From the NCBI GenBank assembly GCA_900469445.1, contig UBXM01000029.1, positions 20,557 through 84,556 on the forward strand: 64,000 nucleotides of DNA. Direction: 5' to 3'. A program made the translations under genes and the position numbers. This document shows positions 18,928 through 27,349 of this stretch, in pieces (positions within the stretch are counted from its first letter, which is position 1; the number at the start of each line of letters is the position of its first letter). This stretch comes from Hyphomicrobiales bacterium (lineage in GTDB: Bacteria > Pseudomonadota > Alphaproteobacteria > Rhizobiales > Rhizobiaceae). A model generated the notes under the pieces. The model worked only from the letters and a program-made list of their open reading frames with translations. It did not search any database and was not told the DNA's origin.

Positions 18928-19173
18928 ATGAAGACCGTTAATATCCACGAAGCGAAGACTCATCTTTCGCGCCTCGTCAAAGAGGCTGCGAATGGCGAAG
19001 GCTTTGTCATTGCCAAGGCTGGAAAGCCGATGGTGAAAGTGGTCCCGCTGGAAGAGGCACCCGAGAGGAGCCGTCGTATCGGAATGCTCGATGGGCAGTT
19101 TTTCATTCCGGAGGATATGGATCAGGATCTGGATAAAGAGATCGAAGATCTGTTCTACGGCGAGCGAAAATGA
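18928..19173 (+). CDS. Phd/YefM-family antitoxin
   Basis: An 81-residue antitoxin. The N-terminal half, MKTVNIHEAKTHLSRLVKEA, is the Phd/YefM DNA-binding fold; the acidic C-terminal tail (residues about 55-81, DLDKEIEDLFYGERK) is the expected toxin-neutralising segment. A TTG two codons upstream could also start translation, but the ATG at 18928 begins the conserved motif. Its stop overlaps the toxin ATG in an ATGA arrangement, typical of such pairs. The near-perfect palindrome directly upstream is the probable operator. The partner toxin is frameshifted, so this may be an orphan. Confidence 0.88.
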   Translation: MKTVNIHEAKTHLSRLVKEAANGEGFVIAKAGKPMVKVVPLEEAPERSRRIGMLDGQFFIPEDMDQDLDKEIEDLFYGERK

Positions 19174-19557
19174 GGATCCTCCTCGATACTCACCTTCTGA
19201 TCTGGCTGATTGCCGCATCCGAACGATTACCCGCGACGGCGCGAGGCTGTCGAGAACTCGAACAACCAACTCTTCTTCAGCGCCGCCAGCATCTGGGAGT
19301 TAGCGATTAAGCAGTCCACCGGAAGAGCACGGCTGGAGCTTCCTCCAGAACTCCTTCATCGGCAGCTTCTCGACAATAGTTTCGAAGAGGTGCCGGTCAC
19401 GGCGAAACACGGGCTTGCGGTTTGCAGACTTGAACAAATCCACAAGGACCCGTTCGACCGGGTCCTGATTGCGCAGGCCATGTCGGAGGGGATGCTGCTG
19501 CTCACCTCGAACGAGACGATCGCCCGGTATAACGGTCCGATACGGCTGTCCAGGTAG
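19170..19557 (+). pseudogene. VapC-like PIN-domain toxin, frameshifted
   Basis: Reading from the ATG at 19170 gives MRILLDTHLLIWLIAASERL then PATAR, with the first catalytic PIN Asp at residue 6. Around 19242 the conserved continuation (EAVENSNNQLFFSAASIWEL) is in another frame, which runs on to the natural stop at 19557 with the later acidic residues (DPFDRVLIAQA). The junction reads GCGCGAG where GCGCGCGAG would restore the frame, so loss of one CG dinucleotide explains it. A TTG at 19210 could start the second part but would lack the first Asp and strand. PIN toxins are Mg-dependent RNases; this one is probably inactive unless the sequence is in error. Confidence 0.85.
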
Positions 19558-19560
19558 TTA

Positions 19561-20433
19561 TCAGCTGGCGAAGCGGCCGGCGTCGGCGCCGAAATGGTTG
19601 ATGTAGCGGCCGGAAATGACGGCGATCGGCAGGACGATCAGGACGTCGGTCGTGTTGAAGGCCTGGTCGACCACCGCACCGTCGCCGATCATCGCACCCA
19701 ATCGCAGATAGCCCTTTACAAGCGGCGGCATGGCCGACAGGGCCTGGCGAGGGTTGATCTCGTCGGCGGGGATCATGTCCATCTTGCGATAGAGCTCCGA
19801 CCTGGCCGACACCATCCACTCATCCTTCACCTGTGAATTGTGGTGGAGGAAGGACAGCGCAAGCGCATGTTCCTGCGGATCGATGCCGGGGAAGGAGGCG
19901 CAGCCGAACATGGCGCCCATGCCGTGCTTCAACGCGTAAGCCCAGTTGCCCTGCCAGAGCAGTTCGACCGTACGCTTGGTACGATAATCCGGCAGAACGC
20001 AGGAGCGTCCGAGTTCCATGAACTGCTTGTCGGGGTGGCGCTTGAGGAGCGGCGCGATATCGAATTCGGAGGCGGAATAGAAACCGCCATTTGCCATCGC
20101 GACTTCCTGACGCAGCAGGCGATAGGTGCCGACGATCTGGTCTTCGATCTCGCCGTCAATGGCATTGTCGACCACCAGAAGATGATCGCAAATGTCGTCG
20201 TAACTGTCGAAGTCGCGCTTGATCTGCATCGCCTCTGGCGGCAGCATCGCGTTCATCTCTTCGACGAAAACACGGTAACGAACGGACTGGGCAGCGTCGA
20301 TCTCCCGGCTGTTGCGCGCAAGCCGCGTTTCCAGCGAGCCGATGCGGCCGAACACATCACCATGTCCCTTGGAAGGCGCCGTAGTCGAGAGAGGATCGAG
20401 GGTCAATTCGCGGTTCAGGAGTTCGATTGCCAT
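19561..20433 (-). CDS. olsB: L-ornithine N-alpha-acyltransferase OlsB
   Basis: A 290-residue enzyme of the GNAT-related OlsB/hemolysin-like acyltransferase family. It transfers a 3-hydroxyacyl chain from acyl-ACP to ornithine, giving lyso-ornithine lipid, the substrate of OlsA. Recognisable parts are SVRYRVFVEEMNAMLP, the CDHLLVVD core strand, and MELGRSCVLPDYRTKRTVEL. In Sinorhizobium olsB lies beside the NADP malic enzyme gene, as here apart from the inserted toxin-antitoxin pair. It ends 3 bp from the toxin remnant on the opposite strand. Ornithine lipids are phosphorus-free membrane lipids induced under phosphate limitation in some rhizobia. Confidence 0.92.
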   Translation of the reverse strand: MAIELLNRELTLDPLSTTAPSKGHGDVFGRIGSLETRLARNSREIDAAQSVRYRVFVEEMNAMLPPEAMQIKRDFDSYDDICDHLLVVDNAIDGEIEDQIVGTYRLLRQEVAMANGGFYSASEFDIAPLLKRHPDKQFMELGRSCVLPDYRTKRTVELLWQGNWAYALKHGMGAMFGCASFPGIDPQEHALALSFLHHNSQVKDEWMVSARSELYRKMDMIPADEINPRQALSAMPPLVKGYLRLGAMIGDGAVVDQAFNTTDVLIVLPIAVISGRYINHFGADAGRFAS

Positions 20434-20531
20434 GGTGAGTCACCCGTACCGGTTGGATCACCGCCATAAATCACGTCTCTGCGACAAGAACGTGACATTT
20501 GTTGTCACAATAGAATGGGGTTCCAGCCTCG

Positions 20532-22334
20532 TCAACGGAGTCGCTGGCGCTCCTTTTCCTGCGCCAGAAGATGGTCGATATCGTCGAACAGGCGAGCCGG
20601 CTCCACCGGCTTTTGCAGCACTTTCTGAGCGCCGGCGGAAAGCGCGCCCTGCATCACTCCGTCGCGGTCATTGCCGGTCAGAACGATCACGGGAACGGCT
20701 GAAATGTTGGACATCCGCTCGGTTTCACGAAGGCTGACGACAACGTCCAAAGGGTCGCCGCCTGGCATGTTCAGGTCGGTGATGATGAGATCTGGGCGCA
20801 TACCGGGCGCACGAACGAGTTCGTCGAAACTCTGAACATCGGTGACCCAGCGAACCTTGTGACCATTTTTCTGCAGCATGGCGCGCAACAGCATGGCGCT
20901 GACCGGATCGTCTTCCGCCAAAACGACATCAAGCTTACCGCGGGTCTCGACCGATACCGGAGTTTCGACAGTCACGGGACCTTGCTGGGAAGCCGGCGGT
21001 GGGGTTGCGATACGGCCGAAACCGCGCATGCGGCCACTCAGCACATCGACCAGCGAGCGCTCCCGCAGAGGGCGGATCAGCCATGCATCGAAAAGATCCT
21101 GCGGCTGGGAGGCACGTTCTTCCGGATTGACAAGGAGGATGCGATGCAGCGGCTTGTGAAGCGGTTCGCAAGCATAGTCCGATGCCAACCGGTGATCGAC
21201 GATGAGATCGGTGAAAGGCATGGAACCTTCCGCCGCGCGGTCGATCAGCATCGACACATCCTGCGCCGCGGAAAGGTGGCGGCAACGGCCACCGAGCGCC
21301 TCTATCGTCGCGACCGTTGCCTGAGCCGTCGGTCCGTGCGGCGCGAGCAGAACGACGCGGGACCGCGCCAGCATGCCGCTGCGGTCGGTTTCGCCAGCTG
21401 CGACATCTTCCGCGAGGCGAACCGGGAAGCGAATGGTAAAGGTGCTGCCCTCGCCCTTGCGGCTCTTGACCGAAAGAGAGCCGCCGAATTCCGCCAGGAT
21501 ACGTGACGCGATGCCGAGGCCGAGACCGGTTCCGCCGCTGCGCGCCTCGACCGACCCTACCTGTTCGAACTCGCCGAAGATGGTCGCCTGCTCGTGCGGC
21601 GTCATGCCCGGGCCGGTATCGACCACGGCGATTTCGACATTTTCGTCGGCAAGTGTCACTCGCACCAGAACGCCGCCTTCACTCGTGAACTTCACCGCAT
21701 TGCCCATGACGTTGAAAAGAACCTGACGCAGGCGTGCGGGATCGAAATCCAAGAGTTCGGGAAGGTCGGCGGCAAAGGTCGCGGCGATCTCGATACGTTT
21801 TTCGTGCGCGCGGGGAGAGAGCATCTCGACGACGCTTTCGAGCAGCTGCCTTAGATTTTCGGCGCGCGTGTTAAGCCGGAAACGGCCGGCTTCCATGGTC
21901 GAGAGGTCGAGGATATCATCGACCAGCTGGGCCAGCATATGGCCGGACTGGCGGATACCGCTCAGATAGTTCTGCTGTTCCGCCGTCAGCTTTGTCTGGC
22001 TGAGCAGATGCGTCATGCCGAGAATACCGTTCAGCGGGGTGCGGATTTCATGAACGACGGTCGAAAGGCGGCGCGATTTTGCTTCGCTGGAGGCTTCCGA
22101 TTCCTTCAGGCGGCTTCTGAGTGCACTCTGACGCCGACCGGGTGACCAGTATTTCAGCTGGAAGATCAGGTTCTGGAGCGGGGTCAAGGTCCGCGGCGAG
22201 GAGGCCGCGAAAAATTCCATCTCTTCCGGCGGCTCGACGATAAGCTCGGACAATTGCTCCGCCGGCTCCTCCGAAGAGGGTTTCGGCGAGAAAGCCTTGG
22301 ATATGCGATCGTGCAACTCAGAGATGGTGCGCAT
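20532..22334 (-). CDS. Soluble hybrid sensor histidine kinase / response regulator
   Basis: A 600-residue protein without membrane segments. After about 85 residues of unknown structure comes HisKA with STVVHEIRTPLNGILGM (phospho-accepting H95), then HATPase_c with FNVMGNAVKF, DTGPGMTP and GGTGLGLGIASR. A degenerate receiver-like stretch follows (about 330-445; no proper Asp/Lys set). The C-terminal receiver (about 475-595) has the acidic pair in LAEDD, phospho-acceptor in IITDLNMPGG (near residue 519) and QKPVEP. The input is unknown and presumably cytoplasmic or through a partner. It stands alone beside olsB. Homologues are common in rhizobia but I recognise no named gene. Confidence 0.88.
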   Translation of the reverse strand: MRTISELHDRISKAFSPKPSSEEPAEQLSELIVEPPEEMEFFAASSPRTLTPLQNLIFQLKYWSPGRRQSALRSRLKESEASSEAKSRRLSTVVHEIRTPLNGILGMTHLLSQTKLTAEQQNYLSGIRQSGHMLAQLVDDILDLSTMEAGRFRLNTRAENLRQLLESVVEMLSPRAHEKRIEIAATFAADLPELLDFDPARLRQVLFNVMGNAVKFTSEGGVLVRVTLADENVEIAVVDTGPGMTPHEQATIFGEFEQVGSVEARSGGTGLGLGIASRILAEFGGSLSVKSRKGEGSTFTIRFPVRLAEDVAAGETDRSGMLARSRVVLLAPHGPTAQATVATIEALGGRCRHLSAAQDVSMLIDRAAEGSMPFTDLIVDHRLASDYACEPLHKPLHRILLVNPEERASQPQDLFDAWLIRPLRERSLVDVLSGRMRGFGRIATPPPASQQGPVTVETPVSVETRGKLDVVLAEDDPVSAMLLRAMLQKNGHKVRWVTDVQSFDELVRAPGMRPDLIITDLNMPGGDPLDVVVSLRETERMSNISAVPVIVLTGNDRDGVMQGALSAGAQKVLQKPVEPARLFDDIDHLLAQEKERQRLR

Positions 22335-22392
22335 GGCACCAACCTACACGGGCTTTCCTTCGCAATCCTTAGGCCGGCATATTAACAGGGTC

Positions 22393-22884
22393 TTAATCGC
22401 GAGATCTTGAACCGACCAGCTCGTCCAGAATAACCAAGCCCGCCCCGATAGTTATGAAGCTATCGGCCAGATTGAAGACAGCAAAAGACCACGTCTCTGT
22501 ATGAAACAGGACATAATCGATGACGTGACCATAGACCAGACCATCGATGAGGTTGCCGATGGCACCGGCGATGATCAGCGTGAAACCGGCATTGGCGAAG
22601 GTTCGTGATGCCGGCGTCTTGCGCCAGAGCCAGAGAACGATACCGACGATGACGATGCGCATGCCGATGATGAATTCGCGCTCCATGCCGGACAGAAGCG
22701 AGAAGGCGACGCCGAGATTATAGGTGCGGAACAGCGCCAGGTAGGGGATGACCGGCACCGCCTCATGCATCGGCAGATAGGCTTCGACCGCGAGCTTGAT
22801 GGCCTGATCCAGAATTACGGCAATGATGATGACGAGCCCGGCGATCAGCGGCCGGGAGAACGATCTTGCACCTTGTGTCGTCAT
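22393..22884 (-). CDS. lspA: Lipoprotein signal peptidase (signal peptidase II)
   Basis: A 163-residue inner-membrane aspartyl protease with four hydrophobic segments. It cleaves the signal peptide of diacylglyceryl-modified prolipoproteins. The catalytic Asp pair is visible: D123 in [16 protein letters not shown] and D141 in [11 protein letters not shown]. LspA often has Arg after the Asp in GNLIDR; here it is Gly, a minor departure. Its start overlaps the stop of the RNA methyltransferase gene by 4 bp (ATGA), so the two are translationally coupled. Confidence 0.95.
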   Translation of the reverse strand: MTTQGARSFSRPLIAGLVIIIAVILDQAIKLAVEAYLPMHEAVPVIPYLALFRTYNLGVAFSLLSGMEREFIIGMRIVIVGIVLWLWRKTPASRTFANAGFTLIIAGAIGNLIDGLVYGHVIDYVLFHTETWSFAVFNLADSFITIGAGLVILDELVGSRSRD

Positions 22885-23741
22885 GGTCTGTCTTCCAGGA
22901 TCAGCAGATGGCGGCGGGCTTCGAACAGCATGACGGCCGTGGCGACGGCAAGATTGAGGCTATCCGCCCTGCCCTGCTGGGGGATGCGCACCGTGCGGTT
23001 GGCAGCCGTGGCGAGATTGTCCGGCAGGCCCGACTGTTCGTTGCCCATCAGGATCACGACCGGCTTGCTCTTGTAATCGGCCGTCCGGTAGTCGACGGCA
23101 CCGGCGAGATGGGTTGCCACGACATTCACGCCGGAGCGCTTCTGCCAAGAGAGAAACTCTTCCGCCGTGCACCTTGCCACGGGGATGGCGAAGACCGACC
23201 CCATGGTGGCGCGAACGGTTTCCAGCGAAAACGGATCCGTGCTGTCGCCAACGAGAATGACGGCAGAGGCACCGGCTGCATCCGCGGTGCGGATGATCGT
23301 GCCGAGATTGCCGGGATCGCGAACGCGGTCCAAGGCCACGATCGTCTCGTCTTTTTCCGGCGTCAGGTCTTCCAGACGCTTCCAGCGCTGTTCGAAAATG
23401 CCGACAACCATCTGCGGATTATCGCGACGGGTGACGGAGGACAGCACCTTTTCCGAGACTTCGAGAACCAGCCCGCCATTGGCGACGGTGCGGGTGGCAG
23501 CCTGCTCGACCAGCGGCTTGCCCTTGGCGGCCTTGGCATAGATCAGGGTGCGGATTTCCCAACCGAGTTCCAGCGCGTCGATGACCAGTTTCAGGCCTTC
23601 GGCCATGAAGATGCCGGCGGCTTCGCGGTCCTTCTTGTTGGACAGCGCCTTGATGTCCTTGATGATCGGGTTGGCGAGCGAGGTGACTTCCTTCACCTGC
23701 CCGACCTTGCGGGCGCCCGGCTTTCTGAATTCGTCTGTCAT
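22881..23741 (-). CDS. TrmH/SpoU-family RNA 2'-O-methyltransferase
   Basis: A 286-residue SPOUT methyltransferase. The N-terminal substrate-binding domain (about 20-115) starts with [22 protein letters not shown], and the knotted catalytic domain shows [31 protein letters not shown] and [19 protein letters not shown], the three standard motifs. It would methylate a ribose 2'-OH in rRNA or tRNA using SAM; the target base cannot be read from sequence. Four-base overlaps join it to the RlmI-like gene upstream and lspA downstream. Confidence 0.9.
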   Translation of the reverse strand: MTDEFRKPGARKVGQVKEVTSLANPIIKDIKALSNKKDREAAGIFMAEGLKLVIDALELGWEIRTLIYAKAAKGKPLVEQAATRTVANGGLVLEVSEKVLSSVTRRDNPQMVVGIFEQRWKRLEDLTPEKDETIVALDRVRDPGNLGTIIRTADAAGASAVILVGDSTDPFSLETVRATMGSVFAIPVARCTAEEFLSWQKRSGVNVVATHLAGAVDYRTADYKSKPVVILMGNEQSGLPDNLATAANRTVRIPQQGRADSLNLAVATAVMLFEARRHLLILEDRP

Positions 23742-24889
23742 TGGGAAACCCAGCGGCTGAAGAGTGATGTGGAAAGAGCGCGGCCACGCGTGGTGCCGTC
23801 AATGCCCGTTTCGCGGATGACGAGTTCGCCCGATTCCACCGTGCCGCCTGCGCCGCGCATCGTCTCGCGCATCAGTTCATGGATGGAATAAAAGCTCGCC
23901 CGGATGGAATAGGCCGTCAGCACCAGTCCGACGGAGTTCTTCGACAGAAGCTCGCGGCAGACATCGAGCATGACGGGAAGATGTTCGAAGAGTTCCCAGA
24001 CTTCGCCATTGGGGCCGCGGCCGAATTTCGGCGGATCCGTCAGGATGATGTCATAGGTGCTGCCGCGGCGTTCCTCGCGCAGGATGAATTTCATCGCATC
24101 CTCGCAGATCCAGCGGATCGGCGCCTTGTCGAGACGCGAAAGCGCCTGATTTTCCCGTGCCCAGCCGATCGCCTTTTTCGACGCGTCGACATGGGTCACT
24201 TCGGCACCTGCGGCTGCAGCGACCAGCGAGGCGACACCGGTGTAACCGAAGAGGTTGAGCACCTTGAGCGTGCGCCCCTTGGCTTTCGCCTCTTCCACCT
24301 GATCCCGGACCCAGGTCCAGTGGACGATCTGCTCGGGGAAGAAGCCCATGTGGCGAAAGGCGGTAAAGCGGCCCTGGAAATCGATGTCCAGCAGGGAGAG
24401 CGGCCAGGTCTCACCAAGCGCTTCACGCGGAAACTTCCAGCGGCCCATGCCGTCTTCGTCGGTATTGCCGGTGAAAACGGCATCGGCCCGGTTCCAGATA
24501 TCGGCAGACAGAGACGGCTGCCAGAGCGCCTGAGCCTCGGGTCTAACGACGAAATAAGGGCCGTATTTTTCGAGCTTCAGACCCTTGCCGCTGTCGACGA
24601 GGTGGAAATCGCCGGCATTCTGCGATTCCAGAATGATCGGAACGTTTTCCTTTGGCAGATCTCCGGAGCGATCCAGGAGCGGTCGTGTCTGCGCAGCGGG
24701 CGGCGTTGCAGACTTCGCTTCGCTCGCCCTTTCGCTCACCTTGGGGCGTGACGCAGCAGCCGGAGGTCTCGGCTTGCCGGCGGCGCCATGTCGGTCCTGC
24801 TGTCGGTCCTGGGCATTGCCTCCCCGAGAAGGAGCCTTCTGCCCCGCCCGCTTGTCTCTGCTCTTCAACGATTGATCCTTCGCTTTCAT
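23738..24889 (-). CDS. RlmI-like class I SAM-dependent RNA methyltransferase
   Basis: A 383-residue protein. About 85 residues of Lys/Arg/Ala/Pro-rich low-complexity sequence precede the catalytic part. The Rossmann core has VLNLFGYTGVASLVAAAAGAEVTHVDASKKAI-type SAM-binding sequence (motif I is LNLFGYTGVAS) and the active-site loop ILTDPPKFGRG. This fits the family that includes 23S rRNA m5C1962 methyltransferase RlmI, though the usual N-terminal PUA domain is replaced by the basic tail. The ATG at 24889 is chosen; another lies 14 codons upstream. It heads a tightly overlapped operon with the TrmH-like gene and lspA. Confidence 0.85.
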   Translation of the reverse strand: MKAKDQSLKSRDKRAGQKAPSRGGNAQDRQQDRHGAAGKPRPPAAASRPKVSERASEAKSATPPAAQTRPLLDRSGDLPKENVPIILESQNAGDFHLVDSGKGLKLEKYGPYFVVRPEAQALWQPSLSADIWNRADAVFTGNTDEDGMGRWKFPREALGETWPLSLLDIDFQGRFTAFRHMGFFPEQIVHWTWVRDQVEEAKAKGRTLKVLNLFGYTGVASLVAAAAGAEVTHVDASKKAIGWARENQALSRLDKAPIRWICEDAMKFILREERRGSTYDIILTDPPKFGRGPNGEVWELFEHLPVMLDVCRELLSKNSVGLVLTAYSIRASFYSIHELMRETMRGAGGTVESGELVIRETGIDGTTRGRALSTSLFSRWVSQ

Positions 24890-25023
24890 TTTCGTGCAGA
24901 TAGCATCTGCGGCGCATTCGGCAAAGCCCATGCGATCACGCTTAACGAAGCTGGCAGCCCCACGGTGTCCGTCCTATCTGAGAAAGTCATCATCGATCTT
25001 GCGAATGAAGGGGAAATTGCCTG

Positions 25024-25479
25024 ATGGAATTTATCGGAGAAGAGCGGATCGAGGCAGGCCGAGCCATCGTGTGGGCCGCACTCAATGACGCCGACCTCCT
25101 GAAGGAATGCATTCCCGGTTGCCATTCGCTTGAATGGATTTCGGATAGCGAGCTTACGGCGATGATCAGGGTGAAGATCGGCGTTCTGTCGTTCAACTTT
25201 GTCGGCGGCATCACGCTGACCGATATCGTGCCGATGCAGAACTACACGATCCATGCCGAAGGCAAGGGCGGCGTTGCCGGTTTTGCCAAGGGCGCTGCCG
25301 CCGTCACGCTGCTAGACGATGGAGACGAGACAATCCTGCGATATCAGAGCGAGGCACAGGTGGAGGGCAGAATAGCCCAGCTCGGTTCAAGCCTGATCCG
25401 GTCAAGCTCTCAGAAGCTTGCTTCAAGGTTCTTTTCGGATTTCAGCAAAGCCGTAACAGGGCGTATGGCGCGCGAATGA
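25024..25479 (+). CDS. CoxG-like SRPBCC-fold protein
   Basis: A 151-residue single-domain protein of the START/SRPBCC fold, CoxG subgroup. Diagnostic segments are IVWAALNDADLLKECIPGC and the central AEGKGGVAGFAKGAA. CoxG is linked to carbon monoxide dehydrogenase maturation and membrane association, but no cox genes lie nearby and the family is widely present as stand-alone copies. No membrane tail is visible. Function here is unknown. Divergent from the RlmI-like gene; convergent with the LapA-like gene 4 bp away. Confidence 0.82.
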   Translation: MEFIGEERIEAGRAIVWAALNDADLLKECIPGCHSLEWISDSELTAMIRVKIGVLSFNFVGGITLTDIVPMQNYTIHAEGKGGVAGFAKGAAAVTLLDDGDETILRYQSEAQVEGRIAQLGSSLIRSSSQKLASRFFSDFSKAVTGRMARE

Positions 25480-25483
25480 GCGA

Positions 25484-25795
25484 TCAGCGTTTTTGAGCGG
25501 CGATCGCCTTGTGCTCGTTCTGCCACTTCACCGCTTCCTTGGCTTCGACGCGCGCCTGGCGACGATAACGGCCCTGTTTCCACCAGGTCACCGAAGCGCC
25601 GATCGCCATGCCGACAAGAAGCGCCAGAAGAATGAAGACGAAGAAAGGCGCCGATACCGACAACAGGCTGTCCTGTGGGCGGAAAGGGTTGAGCGCCAGG
25701 GTCACAACCTGCCTGTTCGCCACTGCCAGTACGATCAGGACGATGCCAATCGGCACGAAAACGACAAGCGAAACAATGCGCTTAAGCTTCGTCAT
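25484..25795 (-). CDS. LapA-domain (DUF1049) inner-membrane protein
   Basis: A 103-residue protein with two hydrophobic segments (about 5-23 and 43-66) and a basic, Lys/Arg-rich cytoplasmic tail (WKQGRYRRQARVEAKEAVKW). This matches the lipopolysaccharide assembly protein A domain; in E. coli LapA works with LapB in controlling LpxC, but that link is not shown for alphaproteobacteria. The ATG at 25795 is preceded by a GGAG ribosome-binding site; a TTG five codons earlier is less likely. It follows ihfB on the same strand. Confidence 0.8.
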   Translation of the reverse strand: MTKLKRIVSLVVFVPIGIVLIVLAVANRQVVTLALNPFRPQDSLLSVSAPFFVFILLALLVGMAIGASVTWWKQGRYRRQARVEAKEAVKWQNEHKAIAAQKR

Positions 25796-25878
25796 GGGGT
25801 ACTCCGGCAATTTCTCATTCAGCCATAGCAGATTGGTCCGGATGCCGCAGTTTCAAGACCCCGCGGCAATATCCGCGC

Positions 25879-26178
25879 TCAATCGTCCTCGTCAGCCATG
25901 CCGGGATTAAGACGCTCACGCAGCTCCTTACCGGTCTTGAAGAAGGGAACCCACTTCTCCTCGACGAAAACACTCTCGCCGGTGCGCGGGTTGCGCCCGG
26001 AGCGGGATGGACGGTTCTTCACCGAAAATGCGCCAAAGCCACGCAGCTCGACCCGGTTACCGCCAGCAAGCGCATCCGTGATTTCATCGAGCACGGCATT
26101 GACGATGTTCTCGACGTCGCGATGGTAGAGATGCGGATTGCGTGCTGCAACGATCTGAACCAATTCAGACTTAATCAC
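25879..26178 (-). CDS. ihfB: Integration host factor subunit beta
   Basis: A 99-residue HU/IHF family DNA-bending protein. It starts [21 protein letters not shown] and contains [26 protein letters not shown] with the intercalating-Pro arm region, followed by a lysine-phenylalanine segment [15 protein letters not shown]. As a heterodimer with IhfA it bends DNA by about 160 degrees and supports sigma-54 promoters, recombination and replication. The sppA-ihfB-lapA order on one strand is typical of rhizobia; the gap to sppA is 26 bp. Confidence 0.96.
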   Translation of the reverse strand: MIKSELVQIVAARNPHLYHRDVENIVNAVLDEITDALAGGNRVELRGFGAFSVKNRPSRSGRNPRTGESVFVEEKWVPFFKTGKELRERLNPGMADEDD

Positions 26179-26204
26179 GGTTGCCCCCTGAAAAAATTAG
26201 ATTT

Positions 26205-27161
26205 TCAACCCTTCCCAACCTGCCAAACCGAAACAAGACCGTCAAGGAACAACTTACCGGGACCCCAGCCATCGATCGCATCGGGAGAAAGCGGCAGGGT
26301 GATGCCGGCATAACGGAAAAGTCCGGTCAGCGCCTGGGCAAACCAGAAGGAGGAAGACGACTCGTTGTTCTTCCATTCGATGATCGGCAGATCGCGGGAA
26401 ACGTCGCGGCTGTCGAGATAATCCAGAATGTCGTCGTCGCCGCCGAGCTTGTCGATAAGCTTGACGTTCAGAGCCTGCCGTCCGGTGAAGATGGTACCGT
26501 CCGCAAGTTTCAGAACCTCGTCGCGCGGGAGTTTTCTGCGCTCCGCAACAAGGTCGACAAACCAGCCATAGCTATCCATGATCATGTTGCGGATCATGGT
26601 CTTGGCTTCTTCGCTGGCCGGATGGAAGGGCGAAGGCTCGGCCTTCAGCGGCGCGGACTTTATTTCCTCCAGCGAGATGCCGATCTTCTTCATCACCTCA
26701 TCGACCTGCGGGTATTGGAAGATGACGCCGATCGAGCCCGTGATCGAGCTTTCGCCGGCGACGATCGTGTCTCCGGCGGTGGCGATCATGTAACCCGCCG
26801 ATGCGGCGAGCGTGCGGATATCGGAAACGACAGGCTTCTTTTCGGCCACCTTACGGATCGCCTGATACAGACGCTCGCCACCATAGGTCGTGCCGCCGGG
26901 CGAGGAGATCGACACGATCAGCGCCTTGGCCTGCGTGCTTTCGGCGATGCGGTCGAGGCGTTCGAGCAGTTCACGGTTATCCGTGATCATGCCGGAGATA
27001 CGCACGCGGGCGATATGAGGGGCCGCGGATCCGGATTGTTCACCGGCGATGGCCCAATAGGAAACGAAGCCAATGGCTGCCAAAAAGATCAGCGCAACAA
27101 CGCGCCAGAAGCTGAGCTTGCGGCGCAAATGACGCCGATCCGCGATTGCCATGTGGTCCAT
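26205..27161 (-). CDS. sppA: Signal peptide peptidase SppA (short form)
   Basis: A 318-residue inner-membrane serine protease of family S49. One membrane segment (about residues 18-38) anchors a periplasmic catalytic domain. The nucleophile is S121 in TLAASAGYMIA and the general base is K173 in SAPLKAEPSPF, 52 residues apart as in the Bacillus SppA Ser/Lys dyad. It degrades leftover signal peptides after secretion. The length is that of the single-domain form, not the double-domain E. coli enzyme. A second Met at residue 4 could be the true start. Confidence 0.93.
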   Translation of the reverse strand: MDHMAIADRRHLRRKLSFWRVVALIFLAAIGFVSYWAIAGEQSGSAAPHIARVRISGMITDNRELLERLDRIAESTQAKALIVSISSPGGTTYGGERLYQAIRKVAEKKPVVSDIRTLAASAGYMIATAGDTIVAGESSITGSIGVIFQYPQVDEVMKKIGISLEEIKSAPLKAEPSPFHPASEEAKTMIRNMIMDSYGWFVDLVAERRKLPRDEVLKLADGTIFTGRQALNVKLIDKLGGDDDILDYLDSRDVSRDLPIIEWKNNESSSSFWFAQALTGLFRYAGITLPLSPDAIDGWGPGKLFLDGLVSVWQVGKG

Positions 27162-27349
27162 AAACGTTCCCTCAATGCCTAAAGCACTTTACATAGGCCC
27201 ATATTTCGCCGATTGCAGCGGCTCGTATCACGTTTTTATGTTCTCCATTATTGTTTGTTGAATAATAAAAACCATATTGGCGGTCGACGATCGCGTTACG
27301 TCCCCTATCGACGTCCGAACGTTTGGCTGAAAGGACACGACGAAGCCTC

